This document shows, piece by piece, positions 23,081 to 35,239 of a DNA stretch of 64,000 nt. The stretch spans positions 38,348,338-38,412,337 of the forward strand of contig OX457061.1 in assembly GCA_949752795.1 (NCBI GenBank). The letters are read 5' to 3'. Every line of letters starts with the position of its first letter. Position 1 is the first letter of the stretch. The position numbers were made by a program, and so were the translations under genes. The notes below the pieces were generated by a model. The model was given only the letters and a program-made list of their open reading frames with translations. It searched no databases and was not told the origin of the DNA. The stretch comes from Hyperoodon ampullatus (taxonomy: Eukaryota; Chordata; Mammalia; Artiodactyla; Ziphiidae).

Positions 23081-24869
23081 CCTTTCAGTTTCTTAATATG
23101 GTGTATCACATTGATTGATTTGCATATATTGAATCCTTGCATCCCTGGGATAAACCCCACTTGATCATGGTGTATGATCCTTTTAGTGTGCTGTTGGATT
23201 CTGTTTGCTAGTATTTTGTTGAGGATTTTTGCATCTATATTCATCAGTGATATTGGCCTGTAGTTTTCTTTCTTTGTGACATCTTTGTCTGGTTTTGGTA
23301 TCAGGGTGATGGTGGCCTTGTAGAATGAGTTTGGGAGTGTTCCTTCCTCTGCAAATTTTTGCAAGAGTTTGAGAGGGATGGTTGTTAGCTCTTCTCTAAA
23401 TGTTTGATAGAATTCACCTGTGAAGCCATCTGGTCCTGGGCTTTTGTTTGTTAGAAGATTTTAAATCACAGTCTCAATTTCAGTGCTTGTGATTGGTCTG
23501 TTCATATTTTCTATATCTTCCTGGTTCAGTCCACGAAGGTTGTGCTTTTCTAAGAATTTCTCCATTTCTTCCAGGTTGTCCATTTTATTGGCATATAGTT
23601 GCTTGTAGTAATCTCTCAGGATCCTTTGTGTTTCTGCAGTGTCAGTTATTACTTCTCCTTTTTCATTTCTAATTATGTTGATTTGAGTCTTCTCCCTTTT
23701 TTTCTTCATGAGTCTGGCTAAACGTTTATCAATTTTGTTTATCTTCTCAAAGAACCAGCTTTTAGTTATATTGTTCTTTGCTATTATTTCTTTTTCATTT
23801 ATTTCTGATCTGATCTTTATGATTTCTTTCCTTCTGCTAACTTTGTAGGGGCTTTTTGTCCTTCTTTCTCTAATTGCTTTAGGTGTAAGATTAGGTTGTT
23901 TATTTGAGATTTTGCTTGTTTCTTGAGGTAATATTGTATTGCTATAAACTTCCCACTTAGAACTGCTTTTGTTGCATCCCATAGGTTTTGGGTTGTCGTG
24001 TTTTCATTGATACTTATTTCTAGGTATTTTTTGATTTCCTCCCTGATTTCTTCAGTGATCTCTTTGTTTTTTAGTAGTGTATATTTTAGCCTCTATATGT
24101 TTGTATTTTTTTACAGTTTTTTTCCTGTAATTGATATCTAGTTTCATATCATTGTGGTCAGAAAAGCTACTTGATATGATTCCAATTTTCTTAAATTTTT
24201 TACCGAGGCTTGATTTGTGACACAAGATATGATCTACCCTGGAGAATGTTCCATGAGCACTTGAGAAGAAAGTGTATTCTGTTGTTTTTGGACCGACTGT
24301 CTTATAAATATCAGTTAAGTCCATCTGGTCTAATGCATCGTTTAAAGCTTGTGTTTCCTTATTTATTTTCATTTTGGATGATCTTCTATTGGTGAAAGTG
24401 GGGTGTTAAAGTCCCCTACTATGATTGTGTTACTGTTGACTTCTCCTTTTATGGCTGTTAGTATTTGCCTTATGTATTGAGTTGTTCCTATGTTGGATGC
24501 ATAAATACTTACAATTGTTATATCTTCATCTTGGATTGATCCCTTGATCATTATGTAGTGTCCTTCTTTGTCTCTTGTAAAAGTCTTTATGTTAAAGTGT
24601 ATTTTGTCTGATACGAGAAATGCTACTGCAGCTTTCTTTTGATTTCCATTTGCATGGAATATCTTTTTCCATCCCCTCGCTTTCAGCCTGTATGTGTCCC
24701 TAGGTCTGAAGTGGTTCTCTGTAGACTGGATATACACAGGTTTTTTTGTTTGTTTGTTTTTTGTATCCATTCAGCTAGTCTATGTCTTTTGGTTAGAACA
24801 TTTAATCCCTTTACACTTAAGGCAATTATCAATATACATGTTCCTATTACCATTTTCTTTACTGTTTTG

Positions 24870-25790
24870 GTTTTTTGGGGTTTTTTTGTAGGTCCTTTCC
24901 TTCTCTTGTGTTTCCTGCCAAGAGAATTTCCTTTAGCATTTGTTGTAACACTGGTTTGGTGGTGCTGAATTCTTTTAACTTTTACTTGTCTGTAAAGCTT
25001 TTGATTTCTCTGTCAAATCTGAATGAGATCCTTGCTGGATAGAGTATCTTGGTCATAGGTTTTTCCCTTTCATCACTGTAAATATGTCCTGCCACTCACT
25101 TCTGGCTTGCAAAATTTCTGCTGAAAGATAAGCTATTAACCTTATGGGGACTCCCTTGTATGTTATTTTTCCCTTGCTGCTTTTAATATTTTCTCTTTGT
25201 ATTTAACTTTGGATAGTTTGATTAATATATGTGTTGGAGTGTTTCTCGTTGGATTTATCCTGTTTTGGAATTGATTGACCATTTCCTTTCCCATGTTAGG
25301 GAAGTTTTCAATTATTTGAAGTTCAAATATTTTCTCAGACCATTTATTTTTCTCTTCTCCTTCTGCAATACCTATAATGTGAATGTTAGTGCATTTAATG
25401 TTGTCCTAGAGGTCTCTGAGACTGTCCTCAATTCTTTTCATTCTTTTTTCTTTATTCTGCTCTGCGGCAATTATTTCCACTGTTTTATCTTCCAGGTCAC
25501 TTATCCTTTCCTCTGCCTCAGTTATTCTGCTATTGATTCCTTCTAGAGAAGTTTTAATTTCAATTTTTGTGTTGTTCATCATTGTTAGCTCTTTAGTTCT
25601 TCTAGGTCATTGTTAAATGTTTCTTGTATTTTCCATTCTATTTCTAAGATTTTGGATCATCTTTACTATTATTATTCTGAATTCTTTTTCAGGTAGACTG
25701 CCTATTTCCTCTTCATTTTCTTGGTCTGGTGGCTTTTTACCTTGCTCCTTCATCTTCTGTATATTTCTCTGTCTTTTCATTTGTTTAACT
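24870..25790 (-). pseudogene. L1 ORF1 remnant on the minus strand
   Basis: This position between the 5' UTR and ORF2 holds ORF1. The reverse complement shows the coiled-coil sequence rich in lysine and glutamate, then the RNA-binding part, with multiple frame breaks. No frame spans it. Confidence 0.65.
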
Positions 25791-26433
25791 TACTGTGTTT
25801 GGAGTCTCCTTTTCACAGGCTGCAGGTTCGTAGTTCCCCTTGTTTTTGGTGTCTCTCTCCAGTGGGTGAGGTTCGTTCGGTGGCTTGTGTAAGATTCCTG
25901 GTGGAGGGGACTGGTGCCTGTGTTCTGGTGGGAGGGACTGAATCTTCTCTTTCTGGTGGACAGGACCATGTCTGGTCATGTGTTTTGGGGTGTCTGTGAA
26001 CTTAGTATGACTTAGGCAGCCTGTGTGATAATGGGTGGGTTTGTGTTCCTGTCTTGCTGGTTGTTTGGCATTGGGCATCCGGCATTGGAGCTCGCTCACT
26101 GTTTGGTGGAGCTGGGTCTTAGTGTTGAGACGATGTCTTGGAGAGCTCTCTCCAATTGCTATTACATGAAGCCGGGGTGGGGGTGGTTCTGGTGGTCCAA
26201 TGTCCTGGACTCAGCTATCCCACCTCGTAAGCTCAGTCCTGACACCCAGCCAGAGCACCAAGACACCATCAGCCTCACTGCACAGAAGAAAAGGAAGAAA
26301 ATAAAATAAAATGTTAAAATAAATAACTTTAAAAAATAAAAAAGCTAAAAATAAAAATAAATAAATAAAGAAGAGAGCAACCAAACCAATAAACAAATCC
26401 ACCAATGGTAGCAAGCACTAAAAACTAAACTAA

Positions 26434-26640
26434 GGGCTTCCCTGGTGGTGCAGTGGTTGAGAGTCTGCCTGCCGATGCAGGGGACACGGGTTCGTGCCCC
26501 GGTCTGGGGGGATCCCACGTTCCACAGAGCGGCTGGGCCCGTGAGCCATGGTCACTGAGCCTGTGCGTCCAGAGCCTGTGCTCCACAGCGGGAGAGGCCA
26601 CAACAGTGAGAGGCCTGCATACAGCAATAATAACAACAAA
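26434..26640 (+). mobile_element. Short CHR SINE (CHRS) in the L1 5' UTR
   Basis: GGGCTTCCCTGGTGGTGCAG head, GGGTTCGTGCCCCGG B box, and a tail of AATAATAACAAC. Target-site duplications AAAAACTAAACTAA (26420-26433) and AAAACCTAAACTAAG (26641-26655). Confidence 0.95.
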
Positions 26641-27815
26641 AAAACCTAAACTAAGATAAGCATAAATATCAGAAACAAATCAGTCACAGACAACAAATCC
26701 CAAGTCTACTGTTGCTCTCAAAGTCCATCACCTCAATTTTGGGACATTTGTTGTCTATTCAGGTATTCCACAAATGCAGGGCTCTTCAAGTTGATTGTGG
26801 GGATTTAATCCACTGCTCCTGAGGCTGCATGAGAAATTTCCCTTTCTCTTCTTTATTTGCAGTGTTCCTGGGGTTCAGCTCTTTTTTGTCCCTGCCTCTG
26901 AGTGTAGGTTGCCCTCAGGCATCTTTTCCCTGCCCAGACAGGAGCGGGTTAAATCAGCGGCTGATTAGGCCTCTCTTGCTCTCTCAGGCCAGGGTGAAGG
27001 AGGGGTACAGTAGTCATAATTGGAATGTGGGGCAAGCCTGCAGTGACAGAGGCCAGTGTGACACTGCAACAGCCTGAGTTGCACCATGTGTTCTCCCAGG
27101 GAAGTTGTCCCTGGATATTGGGACTGTGGCAGTGGAGTGCACACAGCCTCATAGGTGGGGGTGTGTGGGTAGTGACCTATGCCTGCACACAGGATTCTTG
27201 GTTGCATGGGCAGCAGCATTAGCGTTTCATGCCTGTCTTTGGTGTCTGAGTGGATAGCTGTGGCTCACGCCCATCTCTGGAGCTCACTTAGGAGGTGCTC
27301 TGCCTTCTGTAGGCACATGGGGAAGGACTCCCCTCTCCTCACACACTCCAAAACAATGGTCTCTTGCCTCTTGCAGCAGGTCCAGACTTTTTCCCTGACT
27401 CCCTCCTGGCTAGTTGTGGCACACTATATCCCTTCAGGCTGTCTTCACGCAGCCAACCCCAGTCCTCTCCCTGGAGTCTGACTTCTGAAGCCTGAGCCTC
27501 AGCTCCCAGCCCCCACCCGCCCCAGCAGGTGAGGAGACAAGTGCCTCAGTCTGGTGAGTGCTGGTGAGGATTGGTGAGAGCGCCAATGGCTCTGAAGCTT
27601 TCCCCCAACCACCACCCATCTTTGCCAGTGAAGCAGCTTCCTAGTGTGTGGAAACTTTTCCTCCTTCACAACTCCCTCCCAGAGTTGCAGGTTCCATCCC
27701 TATTCTTTTGTCTCAGTTTTTTCTTTTTGCTTCCACATGTAGATGTATTTTTGATGTATTTGTGGGGAGGAAGGTGATTTCCATATCTTACTCCTCCACC
27801 ATCTTAAAGGTCCCC

Positions 27816-28029
27816 TCTCTATGTATATATATTGTTATTTTTTCTCTTTATTGCTTTCATTGGCTTAAAATATATTTTATTACAATAAACAAAAACTTAC
27901 AAACTGTATATTAGGGTTTATAACAGTTGTAATAGATATTAAATTAAGAACATAAAGAAGAAAAGAAAACATAGAGCTACATAAATCATAATTTCTATAC
28001 TTTACTGGAATTAAATTAGTAGTAATCTG
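27816..28029. other. AT-rich spacer
   Basis: Between two L1 elements of opposite orientation. Nothing recognised. Confidence 0.4.
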
Positions 28030-30285
28030 ATAAATTAAAATGATATTATAATCATAGAGCAACCACTAAGAAAATAACTCAATAATAAACTAAAACAATA
28101 ACAAAAAACAAACTGAAATGGTATAATAAAAATATTCACTTGACATGAAAGAAGGCAGTAAAGAAAATCAAAGGAATAAAAGTTCAATGAGATATTTAGA
28201 AATCATATAGCAAAATGGCAAATGTAAATCCAACAACATCAATCATTACATTATATGTGAATAGACTAAAAACTCAAATTGAAATGATTGTAAGACTGGA
28301 TTAAAATAAGAAAAAAGATCTAAATATATGTTGTCTATGGGTGACATACTTTAGATTCAATGATGAAAATAGCTTGTAAGTAAATATAGAAAAAGAGATA
28401 CCATTCAAGAGAGCTGGAGTCAAACAAACTCTCAAACAAAATATACATTAAGACAAAATATTAGTAGAGACAATTAGGAATCTTTCATAATGGTAAAATT
28501 AGTAATTTATGTGGAAGATATAACAATTATAAAAGTATTCACATCTAACAGCAGAGGCCCAAAATATATAAAACAGAACTTGGTAGTACTGGAAGAGGAA
28601 ATAGGTAATTCAAAAATAATAGTTGAATAATTCAACACCACAATCTCAATAATTAATAGAACAATAAGACAAAAAGTCAGCAAGCATATAGAAGACTTTT
28701 TAACACTATTAACAAACTTGAGCTAAAATGACTTCTATAGAACACTTCACCTAACAACAGAATACACATTACTAAAAGCAGAGACAGATCAGTGCTAAAT
28801 AGAACAATGCTAGTGCAGAAACTGAGTCTCAGTCAATTTAAAAGGATTAAAATCATATAAAATATGATATCTGACCACAAAATAATTTAACTAGGAATCA
28901 ACAAAAAGAAACTTGGTATATACCCAAATATTTAAAAATTAAACCACACACTTATAAATAACACATGGGTCAAGAAAAAATCACAAGGGAAATTAGACAA
29001 TATTTTGAAAGAAAAGAAAAAAAAAATGATGCATCAAAACTGATGATATTCACTAAAGCAGTGCTTGAAGAGAAATTTATAGCTATGTATAAAAAGAAGA
29101 AAAGTCTCAAATAAATAACCTAAACTTCTACTGTTACCAAGCCCAAGATTGTTCTGCTCACCACACAATAAACCAAACAAGGAATAACGCTTTTAATCAG
29201 AAAGCTAGCAGACCAAGAAGATGGCAGACTAGTGTCTCAAAAAAAACATCTTCCCTCAGTCCGAATTCAGGTTCCTTTTATACAGAAGAGAGGGAGGAGG
29301 AGGGGCCCACTGTAGCACCGATCAATGGCTAAGTGGAACCACTAATGGTTGCTCATTGACAGTTGTTCAATAACGGTCGCTTGCTTGGGGGGAGGGGCTC
29401 ACTGCAACACCTACCAATGGCTGAGTGTGGCTGCTACAGCTTGTGCTTGCCCTGCCCCTATTACACTGCTTTAAAAAACTAGAAGAAAAGTTAAACAAAC
29501 TCAGTGTTAGCAGAAGTAAGGAAATAATGAAGATTAGAGTGAAATCAGTAAAAGAAAAAACAGAGAAACAATACAAAAATCAATCAACCCCAAAGGTGGC
29601 TGTTTGAAAAAAATCAAAGAAATTGAAAATCTTTAGCTTAACTGACTATGAAAAAAAGATAATTTATTAGCATCAGATATGAAAGAGGTGACATCACTAC
29701 TGATCATGCAGAAATTAAAAGTATTAAAAAGAATAGTATAAAGAACCTTAAGCTAACATATTAGATCAAGTGAACAAATTCTGAGAAAGACCCAAAATAT
29801 AAGAACTGACACAGGAAGAAGTCAAAAATCTAAATAACCCTATAACAAGAAAATAAACTTTATTAGTAGTTTAAAATTTTCCCATAATGAAAAGCTCACG
29901 TCCAGACGACTTCATTAGTGCATCCTATCAAACATTTAAAGAAGAAATAACACCAATCCTTCATAAACTTTTTTAGAATATAGAGGAAGAGTAAATACCA
30001 ATTCACTCAATGAGATCAATAGCACCTAGATATCAAAGTCAGACAAAGATATTACAAGAAAGGAAAACTACGAACTATTATCCTTCATGAACGTACAGGC
30101 AAACTTCTCAACAAAGTATTAACAAAATGAATCTACCAACGTATAACATGGGGAGAAGTTATCCCAGAAATGCAAGGTTGATTTAGCATACAAAAATCAA
30201 TTAATGACAGTCCAGCACATAAAGAATTTGGAAATTATAACTCCCATACTCAAATAAGAAAAAAGCTGAACAAACTAAAATCCAA
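28030..30285 (+). mobile_element. Old L1M, ORF2 region, interrupted by an LTR
   Basis: Old plus-strand L1. ATATGTTGTCTATGGGTGAC at 28327 and the sequence through 29130 follow the L1 endonuclease region, and 29467-30240 follows the linker and the early reverse transcriptase (for example CACGTCCAGACGACTTCATT at 29897, the [11 protein letters not shown] block). Stops occur in every frame. It is split by the LTR at 29134-29466. Confidence 0.75.
29134..29466 (-). mobile_element. Solo LTR, minus strand
   Basis: About 330 bases. On the minus strand it begins TGTAATAGGGGCAGGG, has a TATA box (CTGTATAAAAGGAACC, near 29280), an ATTAAA polyadenylation-type signal near 29195, and ends CTTGGGCTTGGTAACA. 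Tandem GGGGCCCACTG-like and ATGGCTAAGTGG/ATGGCTGAGTGTGG blocks mark its U3. L1 ORF2 text continues on both sides. The target duplication is not clear. Confidence 0.65.
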
Positions 30286-30956
30286 CTCTTCTTAAATCCG
30301 TCAGTGGACTAAGACGACAAGACAAAGCATTGCCCCCAAAACGGAGATACTGACAGGAGGATAGAGAATCACAAATTACCACAGAAGCCCAGGAGCAGAA
30401 ACCTCTATGGACACCAGTACGAGGGTACAAAATATTTAAATATAATTGACAAATTGCTGGAGGCCCACTGTGGACAAGTTTGAGAGTTAAAAATGCCAGG
30501 GAAGACCAGTCTTAAGGGAGGCCACACAACTTTTGTGTTTTACCTCCAGGAGCCCTACCTGGCTCTCACAATGAATATCTGAGAAAATTCCCCTCATCCT
30601 TCTAGAAAGAAAAGGAGCCATTTTGAAATGCATGCACGGCATTGTGTTCTGAATAAGACCTTCTATCAAGAGAAATGGTTTGCAAAACCATAACTGACTG
30701 GGCCTAACTGAACAGGGGAAGGAAAGCACACAACTCCAGCTCCCTCTAGCCTTCCACATGGGAGACGGAAAAAACTGAGAAGCACTTGTGAAGGTCACAG
30801 CCCAGGGTCACAGGAACACTAAAAGACTGAAACTTAAGCATAAGTTATAGGCAACTTCCCTTCCCCCTCATAATGTACAGCCACATCAATAGGGCTCCTG
30901 TTTAATAACAAGAGAGTATAACTGAAAGAACTGTGTCTCAAACCTTATTTAAAACA
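30286..30956 (+). mobile_element. Old L1M 5' UTR
   Basis: AACAAGAGAGTATAACTGAAAGAACTG (from 30908; quoted only to show position) and upstream CTGAACAGGGGAAGG are typical of L1M 5' UTRs just before ORF1. It is interrupted at about 30957 by a younger L1, and the L1M sequence resumes at 33057. Confidence 0.6.
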
Positions 30957-32942
30957 GGCAGTTTGCAGATGACATGATACTATACATAGAAAATTCTGAA
31001 GATGCCACCAGAAAACTACTAGAGCTAATCAACGTATTTAGAAAAGTCACAGGATACAAAATTAACACACAGAAATCTCTTGCATTCCTATACACTAACA
31101 ATGAAAAAATCAGAAAGAGAAATTAAGAAAGCAATTCCATTTACCACTGCAACAAAAAGAATAAAATACCTAGGAATAAACCTACCTAAGGAGGCAAAAG
31201 ACCTGTATGCAGAAAACTAAAAGACACTGAGGAAAGAAATCAAAGATGATACAAACAGATGGGGAGATATACTATGCTCTTGGATTGGAAGAATCAACAT
31301 TGTGAAAATGACTATATTACCCAAAGTAATCTACAGATTCAGTGCAATCCCTATCAAACTGCCAATGGCATTTTTCACAGAACTAGAACAAAAAATATTA
31401 CAATTTGTATGGAAACACAAAAGACCCCAAATAGCCAAAGCAATCTTGAGAAAGAAAAACGGAGCTGGAGGAATCAGGCTCCCTGTCTTCAGACTATACT
31501 ACAAAGCTACAGTCATCAAAACAGTATAGTACTGGCACAAAAACAGAAATATAGATCAGTGGAACAGGGTAGAAAGCCCAGGGATAAACCCACACACATA
31601 TGGTTATCTTACCTTTGACAAAGGAGGCAAGAATATACAATGGAGAAAAGACAGCCTCTTCAATAATTGGTGTTGGGAAAACTGTATAGCTACATATAAA
31701 AGCATGAAATTAGAACACTCCCTACCACCATACACAAAAATAAACTCAAAATGGATTAAAGACCTAAAAGTAAGACCAGATACTATAAAAATCTTAGAGG
31801 AAAACATAGGCAGAACACTCTATGACATAAATCAGAGCAAGACCGTTTTTGACCCACCTCATAGAGTAATGAAAATAAAAACAAAAATAAACAAATGGGA
31901 CCTAATAAAACTTCAAAGCTTTTGCACAGCAAAGGAAACCATAAACAAAATGAAAACACAACCCTCAGAATGGGAGAAAATATTTGCAAATGAAGCAACT
32001 GACAAAGGATTAATCTCCAAAATATACAAGCAGCTGATGCAGCTCAATATCAAAAAACAAACAATTCAATCCAAAAATTCACTGAAGACCTAAATAGACA
32101 TTTCTACAAAGAAGACATAAAGATGGCCAAGAGGCACGTGAAAAGATGCTCAATGTCACTAATTATTAGAGAAATGCAAATCAAAACTACAATGAGGTAT
32201 CACCTCACACCAGTCAGATTGGCCATCATCAAAAAATCTACAAACAATAAATGCTGGAGAGGGTGTGGAGAAAAGGAACCCTCCTGCACTGTTGGTGGGA
32301 AAGTAAATTGATACAGCCACTATAGAAAACAGTATTGAGGTTTCTTAAAAAACTAAAAATAGAATTACCATATAGCCGAGCAATCCCACTACTGGGCATA
32401 TACCCTGAGAAAACCATAATTCAAAAAGACACATTTACCCCAATGTTCATTGCAGCACTATTTACAATAGCCAGGATATGGAAGCAACCTAAAAGTCCAT
32501 TGACTGATGTATAGATAAAAGAAGATGTGGTACATATATATAATGGAATATTACTCAGCCATAAAAAGGAATGAAATTGAGTCATTTGTAGTGAGGTGGA
32601 TGGACCTAAAGTCTGTCATACAGAGTGAAGTAAGTTAGAAAGAGAAAAACAAATACTCTATATTAACACATATATATGAAATCTAGAAAAATGGTACTGA
32701 TGAACCTAGTGGCAGGGCAGGAATAGAGACACAGACATAGAGAATGGACTTGAGGACATGGCGGGGAAGGGGAGGCTGGGAAGAAGTGAGAGAGTAGCAT
32801 TGATATATATATATATACACTACTATGTGTAAAATAGATAGCTAGTGGGAAGCTGCTGCATAGTACAGGGAGAGCAGGTCAGTGCTTTGTGAGGACCTAG
32901 AGGGATGGGGTAGGGAGGGTGGGAGGGAGGCTCCAGAGGGAG

Positions 32943-32980
<38 letters not shown>

Positions 32981-33056
32981 CATATAGCTGATTCACTTTT
33001 TTGTACAGCTGAAGCTAACAGAACACTGTAAAGCAATTATGATCCAGTAAAGATTT
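30957..33056 (+). mobile_element. 5'-truncated L1 starting at the reverse-transcriptase motif
   Basis: The plus-strand copy begins in ORF2 at [20 protein letters not shown] (FADD intact) and runs to the 3' end. Open stretches: 31302-31529, 31704-32093, 32123-32311. In the 3' UTR there are TA runs at 32801-32816 and about 32947-32973. The 3' end CAATTATGATCCAGTAAAGA lacks a clear A tail, and I saw no obvious target-site duplication. Confidence 0.9.
32944..32975. repeat. TA microsatellite in an L1 3' UTR
   Basis: About 15 TA units ending in TACACATACATATAG. Probably variable in length. Confidence 0.9.
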
Positions 33057-33440
33057 TTTTAAAGTAGTCTCTAGGAAAACCTAAAGATAACGGGAGAGGT
33101 AAAAACATGGCCACCATAGGAAATTTTAATCCCTGACACCTACAGCTACAGCAAACACTAAACACAACCTAACTCCTAGCCAGATAAACGAAACCTCACA
33201 CTAAAAGCCTGTTTACCTCAGTATATTTTACCCAGTACATAACGTTTTACTTTCAGGAAAAAAAAAAAATGCATACTAAAAGAAAACAACCAGTTTGAAG
33301 AGACAGAGGAGAACCAGAACCAGACTCAGATATGGCAGAGATGTTGGAATTATCAGACCAGGAATTTAAAGCAACTGTGATATATATGCTAATAGATCTA
33401 ATGTGAAAAAGTGAAAAACATACATGAACATATGGGTGAT
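33057..33440 (+). mobile_element. Old L1M, 5' UTR to ORF1 start
   Basis: Contains AGACTCAGATATGGCAGAGATG and TGGAATTATCAGACCAGG, the start of L1M ORF1. It continues the sequence interrupted at 30956. Confidence 0.65.
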
Positions 33441-34080
33441 GTAAGCAGAGAGAAGTAAGATGTAAAATACCACATACTGTATGATTCCATTTCTATGAAA
33501 GGTCCAGAAAAAGGTGGTGATTAACTGCAAACCAGCAAGAGAAAGAAATCTTTTTGGAATGATGGAAATATTCTGAAACTGGATTGTGTAAATAATTATA
33601 CATCTTTATAAATTTGCTTCAAAAATTCATTAAGATGTAGACTTTATGGGACTTCCTTTGTGGTGCAGTGGTTAAGAATCTGCCTGCAAATGCAGGGGAT
33701 ATGGGTTCGATCCCTGGTCTGGGAATGTCCCACATGCCATGGAGCAACTAAACCCATGTGCCACAACTACTGAGCCTGTGCTGTAGAGCCCGTGAGTCAC
33801 AACTACTTAGGCCATGTGCCACAACTATTGAAACCCACACACCTAGAGCCCATGCTCTGCAAAAAGAGAAGCCACCACAATGAGAAGCCCACACACCACA
33901 ACGAAGAGTAGCCCCCACTCACTGCAACTAGAGAAAGTCCATGCGCAGCAATGAAGACCCAACACAGCCAAAAACTAAATAAATAAATAATAAAATTTAC
34001 TTTATAAAATGATGTAGACTTTAAATAGGTTAATTTTATCTTATGTAAACTATACCTCAATAAATATGTTTGAAGAAACC
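33441..34080 (+). mobile_element. Old L1 3' UTR fragment, interrupted by a SINE
   Basis: ATACTGTATGATTCCATTTC and TGGATTGTGTAAATAATTAT, then AATAGGTTAATTTTAT and TATACCTCAATAAA after the SINE, read as one old L1 3' UTR. Confidence 0.6.
33647..34010 (+). mobile_element. Long CHR SINE (CHRL)
   Basis: GGGACTTCCTTTGTGGTGCA head, long-form body with ACAACTACTGAGCCTGTGC blocks, and a tail with AAATA units. GATGTAGACTTTA flanks it exactly at 33634-33646 and 34011-34023. Confidence 0.95.
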
Positions 34081-35239
34081 TCTAGAGAGTCTATTTATTC
34101 TGTTGTTCACTCCAGTAAGCCATAATTTTGAAATCTCCTCAGATGATTCCAGTGTGAAATCAAGGTTGAAAACCACTGCTTTAGACCTGGGTTATCCCAT
34201 CTGTTTATATTTTCAAAAGTAATAAACAGATTGTCTTTCCAAGCATCACAACAAATCCTAGCTCTTATCAAACTGAAGTGAATGTTAATTAAAGAATTTC
34301 ATCATGAATTCCTCTCTATATAAACTAGGTTTTATTGTTCCAAAGTGTATGTCATCCTCAAGTTTACATCTTCCTACCATTTATAGCATATATGTCACTG
34401 ACCTGTCTCTACCAGGGCAACTTATTTAATTTTGATTACTGTGAGATTAATGCCAACAAGACTGATGAGGGCGGTCAGCAGCTTTTCTAATGATGAAGGT
34501 CACATCCATCTCTCTTCTCAGAGAAAAGCATTTGGTTGACTTCAACCATTTAGTGGCCTAAAAACACTTCTGAGATGGCTGAGAGAAAATTATAATTTCT
34601 AAGTTGAAAGCAAACATTTTCTGTTTCAATCCCTTTTAAACAAAGAACTCATTTTCTCCCATTTTAAACTAAGAACTCCATTTTACTCTCTGTTTTTTCC
34701 CAATACCTAAAATAATTTATCAGCCACACTTAAATGAATAAAATTCAGATTCTACACTGTGTTTTCCTACCTTCTTGCCCCGATCCCTCCTGCAATATAT
34801 TGCTCTTTTAAAAGCTTTATTTTCAAAAGGGATGGCAGCAAAATGCTCAAAAGCTCTAAGCTCTCATTCTCTCACAGAAATATTTTTTTAAAGCAGAAAG
34901 TGAAACAGCTTTGTCAGAGCTCTGAAAAAAAGTAAAAGATTCACAGCAACAAAGAAAATGTCCAATCAAGAAAAATCATCTTCAAAATGTAAGGAAAACT
35001 ATGTGGCATTTTTACTCACCCTTGTGCCAACACCTTCTCAGCAGAGTGGTAGCCCCTGTCTCTAAGAGGTAGCATCACAGTTCTCAGTTATTCCTTGTGA
35101 ACCAGAGTAAGCTGACTTTATTTGCAAATTATTGTGTGCATCTATTCTAACCTATCCAGGGGATACCTAGATACCATTCAGATAACCTATCTGAATGGCT
35201 GATGTAAGATGCTCATCTCTATTTTTCCTAACTCAGAAC
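34081..35239. other. No gene seen; includes a MER5-like (hAT) end
   Basis: Mostly single-copy, AT-rich. TCAAGGTTGAAAACCACTGC at 34160-34180 closely resembles the terminal region of MER5-type hAT transposons. No convincing open frame. About 34640-34690 has a local duplication of an AAACAAAGAACTCATTTT-like block. Confidence 0.5.

Larger units (their letters stand above)
23083..27815 (-). mobile_element. L1, ORF2 N-terminal part, ORF1 and long 5' UTR
   Basis: On the minus strand this runs from the 5' end at about 27815 (TTTAAGATGGTGGAGGAG) through a roughly 1.8 kb 5' UTR, ORF1 (about 25790-24900) and ORF2 up to the reverse-transcriptase fingers. There it stops at 23083 within [13 protein letters not shown]. 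The endonuclease part keeps its SDH motif (24052-24372) and GDFN (24369-24770). Reverse-transcriptase text [20 protein letters not shown] lies at 23026-23364. ORF1 is broken. A short CHR SINE sits in the 5' UTR at 26434. The piece lacks the L1 3' half; the piece at 20425-22285 could be that half. Confidence 0.88.

Noticed and set aside
26949..27700. Moderately GC-rich region as a possible gene promoter or CpG island
   Set aside because: It lies inside the long 5' UTR of the minus-strand L1, which continues without a break to its 5' end at about 27815.
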